Assembly (NCBI GenBank): GCA_021292105.1
Contig: CM037870.1
Location: forward strand, 66,276,018 to 66,340,017
DNA from: Anadara kagoshimensis
Taxonomy: Eukaryota; Mollusca; Bivalvia; Arcoida; Arcidae
Reading direction: 5' to 3'
Length of the DNA: 64,000 bases
Shown: in pieces, positions 13,311 to 25,700 of the stretch
Layout of the letters: each line of letters starts with the position of its first letter
Position numbering within the stretch: position 1 is the first letter of the stretch
Notes under the pieces: generated by a model
What the model saw: only the letters and a program-made list of their open reading frames with translations
What the model was told of the DNA's origin: nothing
The model's database searches: none
Position numbers and translations under genes: made by a program

Positions 13311-13311
13311 A

Positions 13312-13324
13312 CCCCCCCCCCCCC
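13312..13324. repeat. C13 homopolymer
   Basis: A run of 13 C at the left edge of a SINE fragment. Confidence 0.9.
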
Positions 13325-13325
13325 T

Positions 13326-13540
13326 TCGCAAAATGCTTAGCACTAAGAAACGTGTCTTTCTGACGAGACCTTACAAACAGAGGTCTCGTGTCATGGTATA
13401 CGTGACACGATAAAGAACACTCACTGCAAATACCGCACCGTAAGGTATAAATTTCAGTAACTTCATCTAGAATTGGTGGCGTCTCGATATAACCGAAGTA
13501 TTCTTGACTGTGACGTAAAACCCCATTACTGAACTCACCG
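13326..13540 (+). mobile_element. SINE family A, headless
   Basis: Contains gataaagaacactcactgca, ggtggcgtctcgatataacc and gactgtgacgtaaaaccccat; the tRNA-like head is missing. Confidence 0.6.
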
Positions 13541-14023
13541 TTCAAAATTCAAACTTAAAGTGACTGACTAGATGAACATAACCTCAGATGATAATCATTT
13601 GATTTAATTTGTTGAAAGTGGTATAGCTGTTCCGAGTTCCGTTTTAAAATAGATCCATACTTTCTTTGTATTACTTAAAGCTGTTCATGAATGGATAATT
13701 TCAATTTTTCCCCTTCATTTTTAAATTGGCTGATTTTGGCGATGAATCGAAGTTTTACTGATTAATCAAAATCAAATATACCAGCCCTTGTCTTAATCAC
13801 ATTCCAAAAAGCAAATTCAAAACTTTGAAAGATGGCTAATTATGATTAACATGTGAAATTCCACCAAGGAAACGAGACAATATGCTCCGAAAAGGTAAGC
13901 ACCTACATGTAGCTACTGTAACCACGTGTGATATCATAATTGAGAAGAAGAGGAACATGAAATAGCCAGAGGTCAAATATATTCAGGGACATCAAACTTA
14001 TCAACAATATTGTGATATTATTA

Positions 14024-14209
14024 TACAGTAAAACCTCTTTATAATGTCCTTCCGTATACTACTATATATGGCACCTCACTTAAATGCAACAATATTTGTA
14101 ACCCCTAACGTCTTTTCCTCTTATTGGACTCTCAGTTTATCGCTAAACCCCTTTATAGTACAAAATTGTGATTGAAGAAATTGCGACAATTAATTAAAGT
14201 TTTGCTGTA
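14024..14209. mobile_element. pogo/Tigger-type MITE with TA target site
   Basis: ta|cagtaaaacctctttataa at the left and aaagttttgctg|ta at the right. The interior resembles the copy at 27235-27428. Confidence 0.6.
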
Positions 14210-14231
14210 TACTTTTATATACATTGTATTT

Positions 14232-14358
14232 AAGAATTGACTGTCATTTTTTCCTGGTTCATCAAGTAATGAACCAGATTTTAAAACTAGTAAATCTGTT
14301 GAACTGCGAAGCAGTTGATTTTACTTGATGAACCAGGAATTAATTACAGTCAATTCTT
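14232..14358. mobile_element. Hairpin MITE (aagaattgactgtca ends)
   Basis: The left arm aagaattgactgtcatttt, ctggttcatcaagtaatga is mirrored by acttgatgaaccaggaat and acagtcaattctt. A relative is at 47624-47778, and about 60 bp of flank is shared (see findings). Confidence 0.75.
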
Positions 14359-14470
14359 ATATTTACAATTTATTCTTTCTTTACGAGAGCAAAACTGCAA
14401 ATTCCGTTAAATGAAATAAATTCCAATTTTTTGAAAAAGAATTTTTAACGGCGGACGTGACCTAGACATG

Positions 14471-14513
14471 GAACAGCTGTTCAGAAACATTAAGCCCCGC
14501 CCATTTGACGTCA
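14471..14513. promoter_or_regulatory. Clustered CRE, GC box and E-box palindrome upstream of HDC
   Basis: Within 43 bp there are GAACAGCTGTTC (perfect 12-bp palindrome with an E-box core), CCCCGCCC (GC box, 14495-14502) and TGACGTCA (perfect cAMP-response element, 14506-14513). The cluster lies 566 bp upstream of the HDC start codon. It sits next to repeat-derived DNA (14232-14415), so it could belong to an element rather than a promoter. Confidence 0.4.
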
Positions 14514-15078
14514 TGTCTGGAAGAAACAAAATAGGTCATCAATCTGGGATAATATTTCAAACAAATTTTATTTCAGTCAAAGACAAAAAATTACATATTC
14601 ATATTTATGGTCAAGTTACAGTTATTGAAGGTAGAGCTTGTTAAAAAACCAGACTTAATCGACGATAGAGTGCTCGACATCTGGACTTGCGGATTGGTAT
14701 TCGACTCGGGAGTATTGGTATTCATGCGCGATGGGAAAAACCGATGTTTATGAGAATCTTGAAAAAAAAATCAAACTTAGTTCAACGTAGAAATTATTTT
14801 TCTATTGTAACTATTTCAAATTATTCTTTTTTAAAAACTCTTCTGATAAATGCAAGACAAAGGAGTACGTGAGCAGTTAAATTATAATGAACATAGTGAA
14901 CATTTCAGGTTTCACTGTGAACGATAGGATGAACATCTCCAATAAAATCGGAGATGACAAGCATGTTTGACTATATTAATTTTGTCCAAAAACATTTTAT
15001 TTAGCCCAAATTGCATTATTTGGTCACAAAATTGTTTTATTTCAATATTTATGTTGCAAATGAAGATAGATTGTAAAG

Positions 15079-15279
15079 ATGGACTCGAGCGAGTTTCGTA
15101 AACGTGGAAAAGAAATGGTAGATTATATAGCTGATTACATGGAAACGATAAATCTGAGACGAGTAACACCGGATGTTGAACCTGGTTACCTTAGAGACCT
15201 CCTTCCTAAAAAGGCGCCAAAGAAAGGGGAGGAATTTGATGAAATCATGCATGACGTAGATAAAGCTATCATGCCAGGG
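15079..15279 (+). CDS. HDC: HDC exon 1 (residues 1-67)
   Basis: The initiator ATG is at 15079 and the donor is ggg|gtaagc, phase 0. It encodes the N-terminal dimer-forming helices ending in IMPG, which is where the family continues with the THW motif. Upstream untranslated exons cannot be placed. Confidence 0.9.
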
Positions 15280-18200
15280 GTAAGCTATTGTATTTATCAG
15301 ATCAGATAATGAATCAGTGCCGACTTTGCAGGCCATTTCGGCTTCTCTAGCTATATATCGGCTGCTACTCAATCTATCTCTACTCTAACTTTTCGGACAA
15401 TGGTTATTCGTAACTCTGTCCCATGGAAGTCCAGTTTTGACTCCTTTCCGTGTAAAAGTTGGACAAATGCTAAAATATGACAACATACATGTAAGTGTCA
15501 TTTTAGGAAGTTCAGTTTAGTGGAAATTGAAAGTAAATAAATATGAAGGCATTACTTAGAGAGCTATCCTCAACATCAAATTGTTTGCATCAAACTTCGA
15601 TATCATTATATGTTCTGTGAACATTGTTTGAAAATTTAATGGATTTTTTCTTGAATTCGTTGTCCGCCGAATGTGGGGAGGTAAGCAACCAAGGTCACAC
15701 TATATTGGACAAATTGCTTTGATAGTTGACGGGCACTGGATTAACTGTCCAGCAGTTTGGTTATAGAACTATTTTTACAACCAGTTGCCCATACAAACAA
15801 ATGTACTCACAAACAAGTCATTTTATATAATATATAATGGACAAATGTTTTAAAACCCTGTAACACATGACGCTAAGTCTTTAAATTTTTCAAATTGAAA
15901 TTTTCCTATTCGTCTTACTACAAATTTTAAATCGGGAAAGGTTGTCAAGATTATTTCACCAGAGCATTGCAAATCTTAATTAAATAATGAATACTCTATT
16001 CTACCTTTACCTTTGAATGTCGAAGGTTTAACTTCAGGTTTTCGTCAGATGATGTAACAAAAACTCTTTTTGGAGTAAATGTTTTTAATCAACGGAAGGA
16101 GAAGCTGTTTACCAAATAAAATACGGTTTTTGCTGGAGAAGGAAGCCCGATCCTGACACGCTTATTGAAGGGAGGCCTTTCTATGGCACCAATTACCTTT
16201 TCAAACTCTAAGCTATTTAAAAATTCCTTATATTGATTCATTTCAAGTAAAACATTTATAATGACAGTGAAAACCGTTCTGGATGTTTTTTTTTATAAAT
16301 ATTATGTGTGCACGACAACATAAGTTGCAAGGAGTTTTGCAGAGTGTGCACGACTACAATAAACCAAAAATGCTAAAATAGCCGTTATTAGTCCCAGTTT
16401 TTGGACTTTTTTCTTTGATACATATTACCTTTAGTTTATTCATATCCCATTTGTAACATTATAGTCAGTAAGACGAGTTTAAATGGTGAAAATACAACTT
16501 TTTCCTTTGCCGTCGTGAAAAGTGTGCCCGACATCGTGGTACAAAAATTTACTTTGACGCGAATGTTTGAAAAAACTAGCAGCTCTAAAAATATATATAC
16601 ATCAACCGATCGTTCGTGAAGTTATTCTGCCTTCTTTAGGCACATTGTGATAACTGTAAACTGATGGGAAGTATGGAAATTCAGTTAAAACTCACCGCGA
16701 GTCGATCGTTTGGCCGCCATTGTTGTGTTTACAAAGTCGCGTCTATGACGTAGGTTCGCCACCGTGTGTATGTATACTGTATAAGTAGAAACCTTCGTGG
16801 GTGAGAAGAGGGGGGTATTCGCGAAGATCAAAACTGCAAAAGTTTCTACCGCGAATATTTCTTCTTATGCAATGTGTCATTCACGAGAAGTTTTAATAAA
16901 GAAACGTCTATTTTGCTTAAAACACGTGGGCGTACAAGTATGGAACATATGAATAATGTATATTTTATCCCCACAGATCACTCATTGGCAGCACTCCCAT
17001 TTTCATGCCTATTTTCCGGCAGGAAATTCCTATCCTTCAATACTTGGAGACATGTTATCCGACGCTATAGGATGTGTTGGGTTTTCATGGGTAAGTTTGT
17101 TGATTGAATGTTGTTTTACATCAGATAAATATTTACATCACATCAATATTTATCAGCTATTCGTGATTTTTTTCTTTTAAATAAAAAATTAATTCAAATG
17201 ATAGTACATTTGGTGTTTGAGCTCGCGCAGTTTTATCTGATCCGTTTCTTATGACGGCCTGAGTGCTAGTGCACTTGCCCGTAATGTTATTGGAGTACTC
17301 AGGGATCCAGAAATCAAGGCAATTCTAACAGACATACACAACAAATATGTTGTTGTCCCAGCTGATATGGCTTCCAACAACATTATTCTCGTTTGTAAGA
17401 GATTCTACCTTGAATGTCTTATTAAGGAGCTTGGTTTAGATAGTATATCAAATAACCCTGCATATACTAGAACTAATTTTACCAAAGATGAAGTTCTTTC
17501 CAACCATAGGGGAGTTCTCGAATCTTTCGGTATCAATCTTAAAGAGGAAGATCTTGATCTTCCTTACTTGTATTGGATTCCTAAACTCCATAAAAAACCA
17601 TACAAGGAAAGATATATAGCAGGCTCATCTAAATGTACAACTAAATCATTATCGGTAACACAAATTTTGACAATCGTCAAAGATGGTCTTCAGTCTTATT
17701 CAGAAAAAGTATATTCTACATCTGGAATCAACCAAATGTGGATTCTCAAAAATTCTAAAGAATTACTTGAACATCTTGCTTCTAATACTTTATCGTATGT
17801 AAAAAGTATAAAAGCATTTGATTTTTCTACACTATACACCACAATCCCTCATTCTAAATTGAAAGAACGTCTTAAAGAAATTATTCACTTGTCTTTCTTC
17901 TACAAAAACGGTAAGCCAAGATACAAATATCTGGTGCTGAACAGGGAGTCTGGTTATTTTGTCAATCACCATACGGATTCCAAACAAAAATATACTGAAG
18001 ATACCATCAACAAAATGTTGGAGTTTTTGATAGATAACATATTTGTTGTGTTTGGTAATATAGTTTTTCAGCAAACAATCGGTATACCGATGGGTACAAA
18101 CTGTGCACCATTCCTTGCTGATTTGTTTCTTTATTCTTACGAAGCAGAATTTATGCAGAACCTTGTTAAATCTGGAGAGAAAACTGTCGCCAAATCATTC

Positions 18201-18968
18201 AACTCAACATACAGATATATAGATGACGTTCTGTCTCTTAACAATCCTAAATTTGGAGACTATGTAAATGTCATCTATCCTAGTGAGCTTCAATTAAAAA
18301 ACACGACTGATTCCTCAAGTTCTGCTTCATATTTAGACTTATACCTGAATTATGACGCACAGGAAAGGCTACATTTGAAACTTTATGACAAACGTGATGA
18401 CTTCAATTTTTCTATTGTCAAAAGGAATTGTCAACTTTCCTTTTTTTATGCAGCAATATACCTGCTTCTCCTGCTTATGGTGTATTTGTTTCCCAATTAA
18501 TACGCTATGGTAGAGCTTGTTCCCAATACGGGGACTTTGTACAACGAAGTAGGCTGCTTGCAAATAAATTGTTGACTCAGGGATATTGCAAGCGTAGGCT
18601 TATCAAGGCCCTCAAAAAGTTTTATGGCCGTCATCACAGTATTGTTGATAAGTTTGATGTCTCTGTGTCCAGGATTGCCTTGGATATATTTGACGTCTCA
18701 TAGTTCCATGTTCCTTTCACACAATTTTGATTACACACGTGGCGGGTGTAGCTAGCTAAACAGGAGGTGCTTACCCTTCCGGAGCATCCGGCCTCACTTC
18801 CCTGGTGGAAGTTCACGTGTCTAACCTAACTTGTCAGTTCCAAAGTTTTTATTTTGCTTCTGGATTGTGATTCGGAAATGGATCAGTATGTTTGTTTTTG
18901 ATTAACACCACAGACCAATAAGTACATTATATATATACTGAAATTACCAACCCTATGAGTAACAACCT

Positions 18969-19059
<91 letters not shown>

Positions 19060-19743
19060 CTCAAGATCGTCCTGATCGAACACACAACGGTGATACGTCT
19101 TGGGTTTGAAAGCTTAACAATACTTAACTACCCGGCTCCTCTTGTATTGGGTAAGTGATACAAAGTGATACAATATCCGAAATAGAATTAAATATATGTA
19201 TATAAGCTTTTCTATAATTATATTCTCTGGTGGTTAGTGTACTTCTACTTTCTATCAGTTTCGCTTTCAAGACCCATCCACGTCAACACATGCCCTCTGC
19301 AAAGCATTTTGTCTACCGACGAATTGGTTGCAGTCTATATATGACTTTTGATTGCACATTATACAACTCTGGTGGAATATGAACATAATGACTGATACCG
19401 TAAACATTAGAATAACATGCATGAATTATACATAGCCTAACATAATGTAATCATTAACTGCCAATCAGTCTCCTTTAACTATGCTTACAATGATTTATAA
19501 TGCTAAAATTTCAATAAACGGCTCCTAAGCAAATTTACAAACCACGATGATGTATATAAACTCCATGTTTTCACCCAATACATGTCATTTTCCTTATGGC
19601 TGACCAGACTTTATTACTGTCATAACGAATGAAAGAACTCAACAATATGTGAATTAATTTACAAATTAGGATAAAATCCGACATCACGGTGATCAAATAC
19701 TTTAATTGAAAACTTTTGAAATATTTTTACAGGGATACATACA

Positions 19744-19775
<32 letters not shown>

Positions 19776-22700
19776 AAATAAAAAATAAAATTGAAGATTC
19801 ACCTAAATCACACTAAATAAGTATGTATTCTGTTAAATATCGAGGAGGTCAGTTCTGGGATGGCGAAACCAAAAAGTCCAGAGAAAAACGCTCTTCGACA
19901 GCCGAACAGACACATTTATTGCACTATTGCACTAGCTAGGGTCCATCAGAATGGAATTCGAACCTAAGTAATCAGAATCTTTGTGATCCGTAAGTGTGAC
20001 TTTTTATATTTTTAACCACCAGCTCACAGCATTCTGTGTTAGAGTCGCCTCAAATATATTTTGTATTTTAATCTTCTATATCAAAAATTCATATACTGTA
20101 CGTTGATATAACGGACCTACACGTTTTTGACTTGGCCATTGTGGAAACAGAATGATTCTTATGTTTTTCATGCAGTTTACAAAGTGATCATGTTATATAC
20201 ATTTACATATATAATTATATTTAATTACATGTATATGTTATATTTTTGTGTTTATAAATCAGGCTGCCAGTCCTGCGTGTACAGAATTAGAAACTGTTGT
20301 ATTGGATTGGCTAGGTAAGCTACAATCTCTTCAAGATTTTAAAGTTCCCATGAGACACTTGATTATTAACAGGACATGTAGTTCTGTCTTTATATTATAT
20401 AGAGTTTGCAGCTTCGGTATCTATTCCTGAACTAATATTACATACACAGGCATATAAGTGGTTGAAGGCTAACGTTGTGGAACTCTTCTGCAAAAGATTG
20501 GTACATGCAATTTTATGTACAAAGTCAACATAAGTACATAACAATACTCATATATATATATATATATACAGCAAACCTCAATAAAACTCTACTGGATAAA
20601 GGTTTTGTAATCTATCTATGGTTTTTATGTGTAAAAACCAATTGTTCTATGTTTTTCTTTGTGAGCCTCGAATTGTCATCAAAAGTCTTTATACTAACAA
20701 ATGGTGGCAATGAATCAAGGCTTTATATCCTTTATACAAATACTGCATACTTTCTAGACATGATTTCAATTTTTGTATAATATTCTATTAGCCGTATTAA
20801 CTAATAATAGATTAATTTTAGGCAAGATGATAGGTCTACCAAAAGTGTTTATGCATGAAGAAGAAACTGGAGGTGGCGTTATTCAGGTAAGGAACGTCAG
20901 TCGGTATTATAATTATATAACCATCTTATACTACTTCAGTATACTCGTAATCCCAATTAAGTTTGTTCATAAGTATCCATTAAATGACGTTCCATGATTT
21001 TTCTTTCTTTCATTTTCGATTTTGATGTCACACGTGGAGGTTGTAATGGTGCTTACCATTCCTGAGTACCCGTCGCTTAATTTGCCAGTTTTCCAAATGT
21101 TTTACTTTACTTTTGGAATAGTGATTTGGACATGGGTCGGTATGTTTGTGCTTACATGTTTAATTGATACCTATTTCTAGCAGGAGGTGGATGTTGTTCT
21201 CGATACTGGTTATTGCAAATGATATTACAAATATAAACTATTTTGTTTGAAGGTCTCTCTTAAGCAGACTAATGCAGGAAAGACCCTTAAAATAACATTA
21301 AAATGGAATAAGGCGATTTTTTACAATACATAACTTGTATCAATCATCTTTGAATATCGGGTGATTTTACAGTAAAAAGTCATCAGTAAATGGTGTCTGT
21401 CAGAAGAATTTACTCTACGAACATCAGAGCTGATTCAAATTTTGCAACATGAAAAGACACAGTATCACATGGAACAGAAATACTGCATGATTTGTAACAA
21501 ATATTTAGAAATTTGTATTTTAAATATGAATAAATTTGTCTAGAGTATCCAATACATTTCAAGTCCATGATGTGTACCTAATGTTTAGAAATTGAATTAT
21601 CATTCACCATCTTTTAAGTTTTCATTCACTACAACCAAAACACGTGCATTATTTTATAAAAATACAAAGGTTGTAATTGAGATTTGTCTAAATATCCATT
21701 AATTGCAGTATAATTGATTTCAGGGTTCAGCTAGTGAATGCGTCCTTGTAACACTTCTTGCTGCAAGAGAAGTGGCAATAAAACAATTAAAGAACAGTTT
21801 TCCTTTTATTGATGAAGGAGTACTTCTTACAAAACTGGTTGCTTATTCTTCTAAACTAGTAAGTTATAATGTGAGGTGAAGTAATGTGATTTCCGTCTTT
21901 GTCAATAGTTTTTCACTGTCAATGAGGCAGTCAGTTCTTGGATTACAGAAGAAAGCTTATCTCACACTATAATGGTGCTTTCTGTCCTTTTTTCTGATAT
22001 GGAATTGGTCAGTTCTGGGATATATGAAGAAACCGGAATGCTCTTAGAAAATATAACAACCTTAGACAAACGAAAACTAGGATCTGTCCGAATGGGAGTC
22101 GAACCTAGAAGGCGATAGGTAATATAATATGATCCGTAGGCGTGCGCTTTGGACCATTACTGCATCAGAGGTGCCATTTTAATGTAGGGACCATTGTTCC
22201 TATTAATATTACTTATCAATACTTAACTGACCACACTCAACATTTCTTTTGGACAGTTTAAGCATGTGTCATATACTATTTTTGAATGTGTTAAATAAAT
22301 AAAAAAATAAAATAATAAAATGTTATATGACACAAGTAGTCTATTATTGATCTTCTAGTTTTAAGCTATTTTATTTAGAATTTTATTTTATAAAAACTTG
22401 AGACCATAAAAGAATGATCTCGACAACAAAATGTGTACAAATGACCAACTCAAGTTATATATATTCTGTAATTTGTCGCACAAATAGTAGCTAATAAAAC
22501 AACTTTTATCATAATTTTACTTAAGCCACCAAATACAAATAAGGGAATCCTGTGGATGACTAAGCATAACTAAATCTTTTTAAGAATTTTGAAATTTACA
22601 ACGCATATACTTTTGATAACAATGTTTATCTGACAACACTATGTATTGCCTACCGAGTTAATTTTATTTAACCATTCCGTTTTGTTTTGGCAACAGGCTC

Positions 22701-25700
22701 ATTCATGTGTGGAGAAAGCTGGTATGCTTGGTTTTGTTAAGATGAGGCAACTTGAAGTTGACGACAATTATTCACTGAGAGGATACACTCTAGAAAGAGC
22801 CATTGAGGTATGAATTATAACATAGATTGATATGTTTGATTACCAACTCATCTAAGTCAAAACAATTTCACTTATCGAAGCTTCAAGAGTTTAGGTGAAG
22901 TAGAAGAAGCTTTGACCTTTGTTATGCGCTCTAGGCAATGTGCAGAGATCCCTAGTGTTCTTTAACGTATCGCCCCTGATGTGGCACGGGTTTCGTTACC
23001 GGTTTTAATGTCTCTATCGAAGAACCCTGTGATTTTCATTCCTAAATACCGAGAACTTTGCAAACGAACAGTCGCTATCTTTCTTCAAGTCTTTGTAAGA
23101 CCCCAACTTGAATTTCTATCCACGACCTCCATCATACGAAGTGCTCTCTACAGATTTAGCTACCGTAGTGGCATAAGTATTTATAAAACACAGAAGAATG
23201 AAAATTTTAGGTGAAAATTATCTATTTAGCAATAACAAACGCACCTAAGAACAGGAAACAAGTTGATGACAGAAACAGCCAAACAAGACTAGATATACAT
23301 ATACATGTATTATGACAACTAGTTATAGACCTTTCGATTTTGTACGGAAACTGTGCAATGATATGTCTTTGTTAAACTTTCATGGGAGTAAATATTGTTC
23401 TTCTAACCTTCATAATTTTTTTAACTTTATTTAGTTTTATTCTCTTTCAAGTTACCGCATTGTTCCCGCTAAACCGGACAATCTAGTCCAATGTATACCT
23501 TACTCGATTAAAACAAAGTAACTTACTGCTGTTTATGTCGGTCTTGCATTCTTATTTAGAAGACAAGCATACATCATTCAAAAATAACTTTCATTTTATT
23601 TTAGGAAGACAGACGACTTGGTTTGATACCATTTTATGTAAGTATACGAAACATTATGTCACACTGAAAGAGGTGTTAATTAAATTTCTGCGTGATTTAA
23701 TTTTCGCGAGGATCCTCATTTCAAGATATTTGCGAAAAAAGTACGAGTCTCCGGATGATGGTCAATTGCAATACAATTGTAAACAAAATATTCGCAAAAG
23801 CTCTATTTTCACGTCTTGTTACCCTCGTAAATTTACCCGAAAATTCTCGATTTTCAGCCACCAAAACAGAACAAATAATAAACTTATAAATGTATTTCCC
23901 CCCGATAATGTTTTGCTGAACATAATTTGTAACGTCATTTTGGGTATGAGTATAAGCAAAACATATATTCTCAAAAATATTTTGGGTCATGTCAAGTTAC
24001 CCTTACAAATTTACAAGTACTTTTCCCGACTTACCGTATTTAATGATAATGTATTTTACACAGGTTTGCGCTACTCTCGGTACAACAGCATGCTGTTCAT
24101 TTGATAATATTGCTGAGATTGGTGAAGTGTGTTCGAAAGAAAACGTCTGGCTTCATGTTGATGCTGCATATGCTGGGAACGCACTGATATGTCCAGAATT
24201 CCAGTATCTTCTGAAAGGTGTAGAGGTAAGTTCAAACAAATGAGAACTACATGAATAGTAATCGTGTCTATAACGATTGATTTTAAACTGGATTATAAAG
24301 TGTCTGCTAGCTCAGCATATACTATGGCATAGTGGTTGTAATGTCTAGGATAGCTAATAGACCTGAGATGTTTAGGTATAAGCTAGCGGTACTGCATATG
24401 AATTTTAAAATCTCAGCTGGTGTAACATATACCACGACAAAGGGATTTTAGGTCTCGAATAGCTTTACATATACCGGTACCATGGCCAAGGACTTTAAAG
24501 GCCTCGATTGGTTGTGACACAGAGGTTTTAATATCTGTTCAACTTTACATATGCCGTAACAAGGGGATGGATTTTAGGTTTCGACTCTAGCTTAACATAT
24601 TATAATGACGGCAAATTATAAAAGGGGTTTTGAGGTAAGCTATCGGCTAGTTCATTTATACTGTGACAAAGTTACCAACTGCATTAGATGCAAAATCGAC
24701 CACATTTTATTTTCAAATTTTGGGTAGCTGAGCGATAAAACGCTCATCTTCTCATACGTTTACTTTGCGAACTCTACTGTCATCTGCTACTTTTGAATTA
24801 TATTATTTCATAAAAATTCAAACTTAGCCACTACTAACAATTGTACTTTGTATTATTGTAACGCTCAACAACATGTGTGACGTGCATAAAATAATATTAA
24901 GTATATATTTTTCTCCTAATTTTTATACCTTACAGATGGTGATGTCAATAAACATAAATCCCAATAAATGGATGTTATTGAACTTTGACTGTTCTGTTAT
25001 GTGGTAAGTATATACTTAAAACATTTGTTTTGTTCATTTTTGATTGCATAATTAGTAGTTCCTTTCTGAAAATTTTTTTTATAGTTATTTTCTACAAATT
25101 GTAGTAACTTAAATACCGCAGTTTTTCAATGGCACTTAAGATTAAAAATACTTACCAGTTGTTTTTGTATGAACTGGGATACGTTAAGGTACTTATTTCT
25201 TCAGAGTAAGGTACAATACATTAGATGGATTCCAAGTTGAAGAATGGAACTGATTGAAGTAATGCGTTTTTTCGTCCCTGTCAAAGAGTATTTCACTTTT
25301 ATCAAAACGCCATCCACTGTAGATGAAGTGGCAGAAATGTTTACCTTTACAGTGCGCTCATGATAATGTTTAAAGAGGGTTCTTTAACGTGTCACGCCTG
25401 CCATGACACGGGGCATTTCTTCCAAAGGACGTTTATGACTTTCATTGCTAAATTTCTAAATGCCGTATGCTTAAAACAGTCACTACGTATTTTCAAGTAT
25501 TGGTCAGACCCCGACCGGGGTTAAAACCCATGACCTCCCACATAAGGAGCGAGCACTCTACCAACTGAACTATCGTAGTGGTAAAAATTTAATGAAAGAG
25601 GAAAAATGGATGAATGCATGTTAACATTTTTTCCAAGATTCAATTGAAAACTTGAAATTGTTCCCTTGGTTTATGTATATTTTAATACACTTAATGATAC

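Noticed and set aside
23535..24104. 189-codon ORF overlapping HDC exon 7
   Set aside because: It reads exon 7 in the wrong frame and continues through intron. The spliced HDC frame explains the region.
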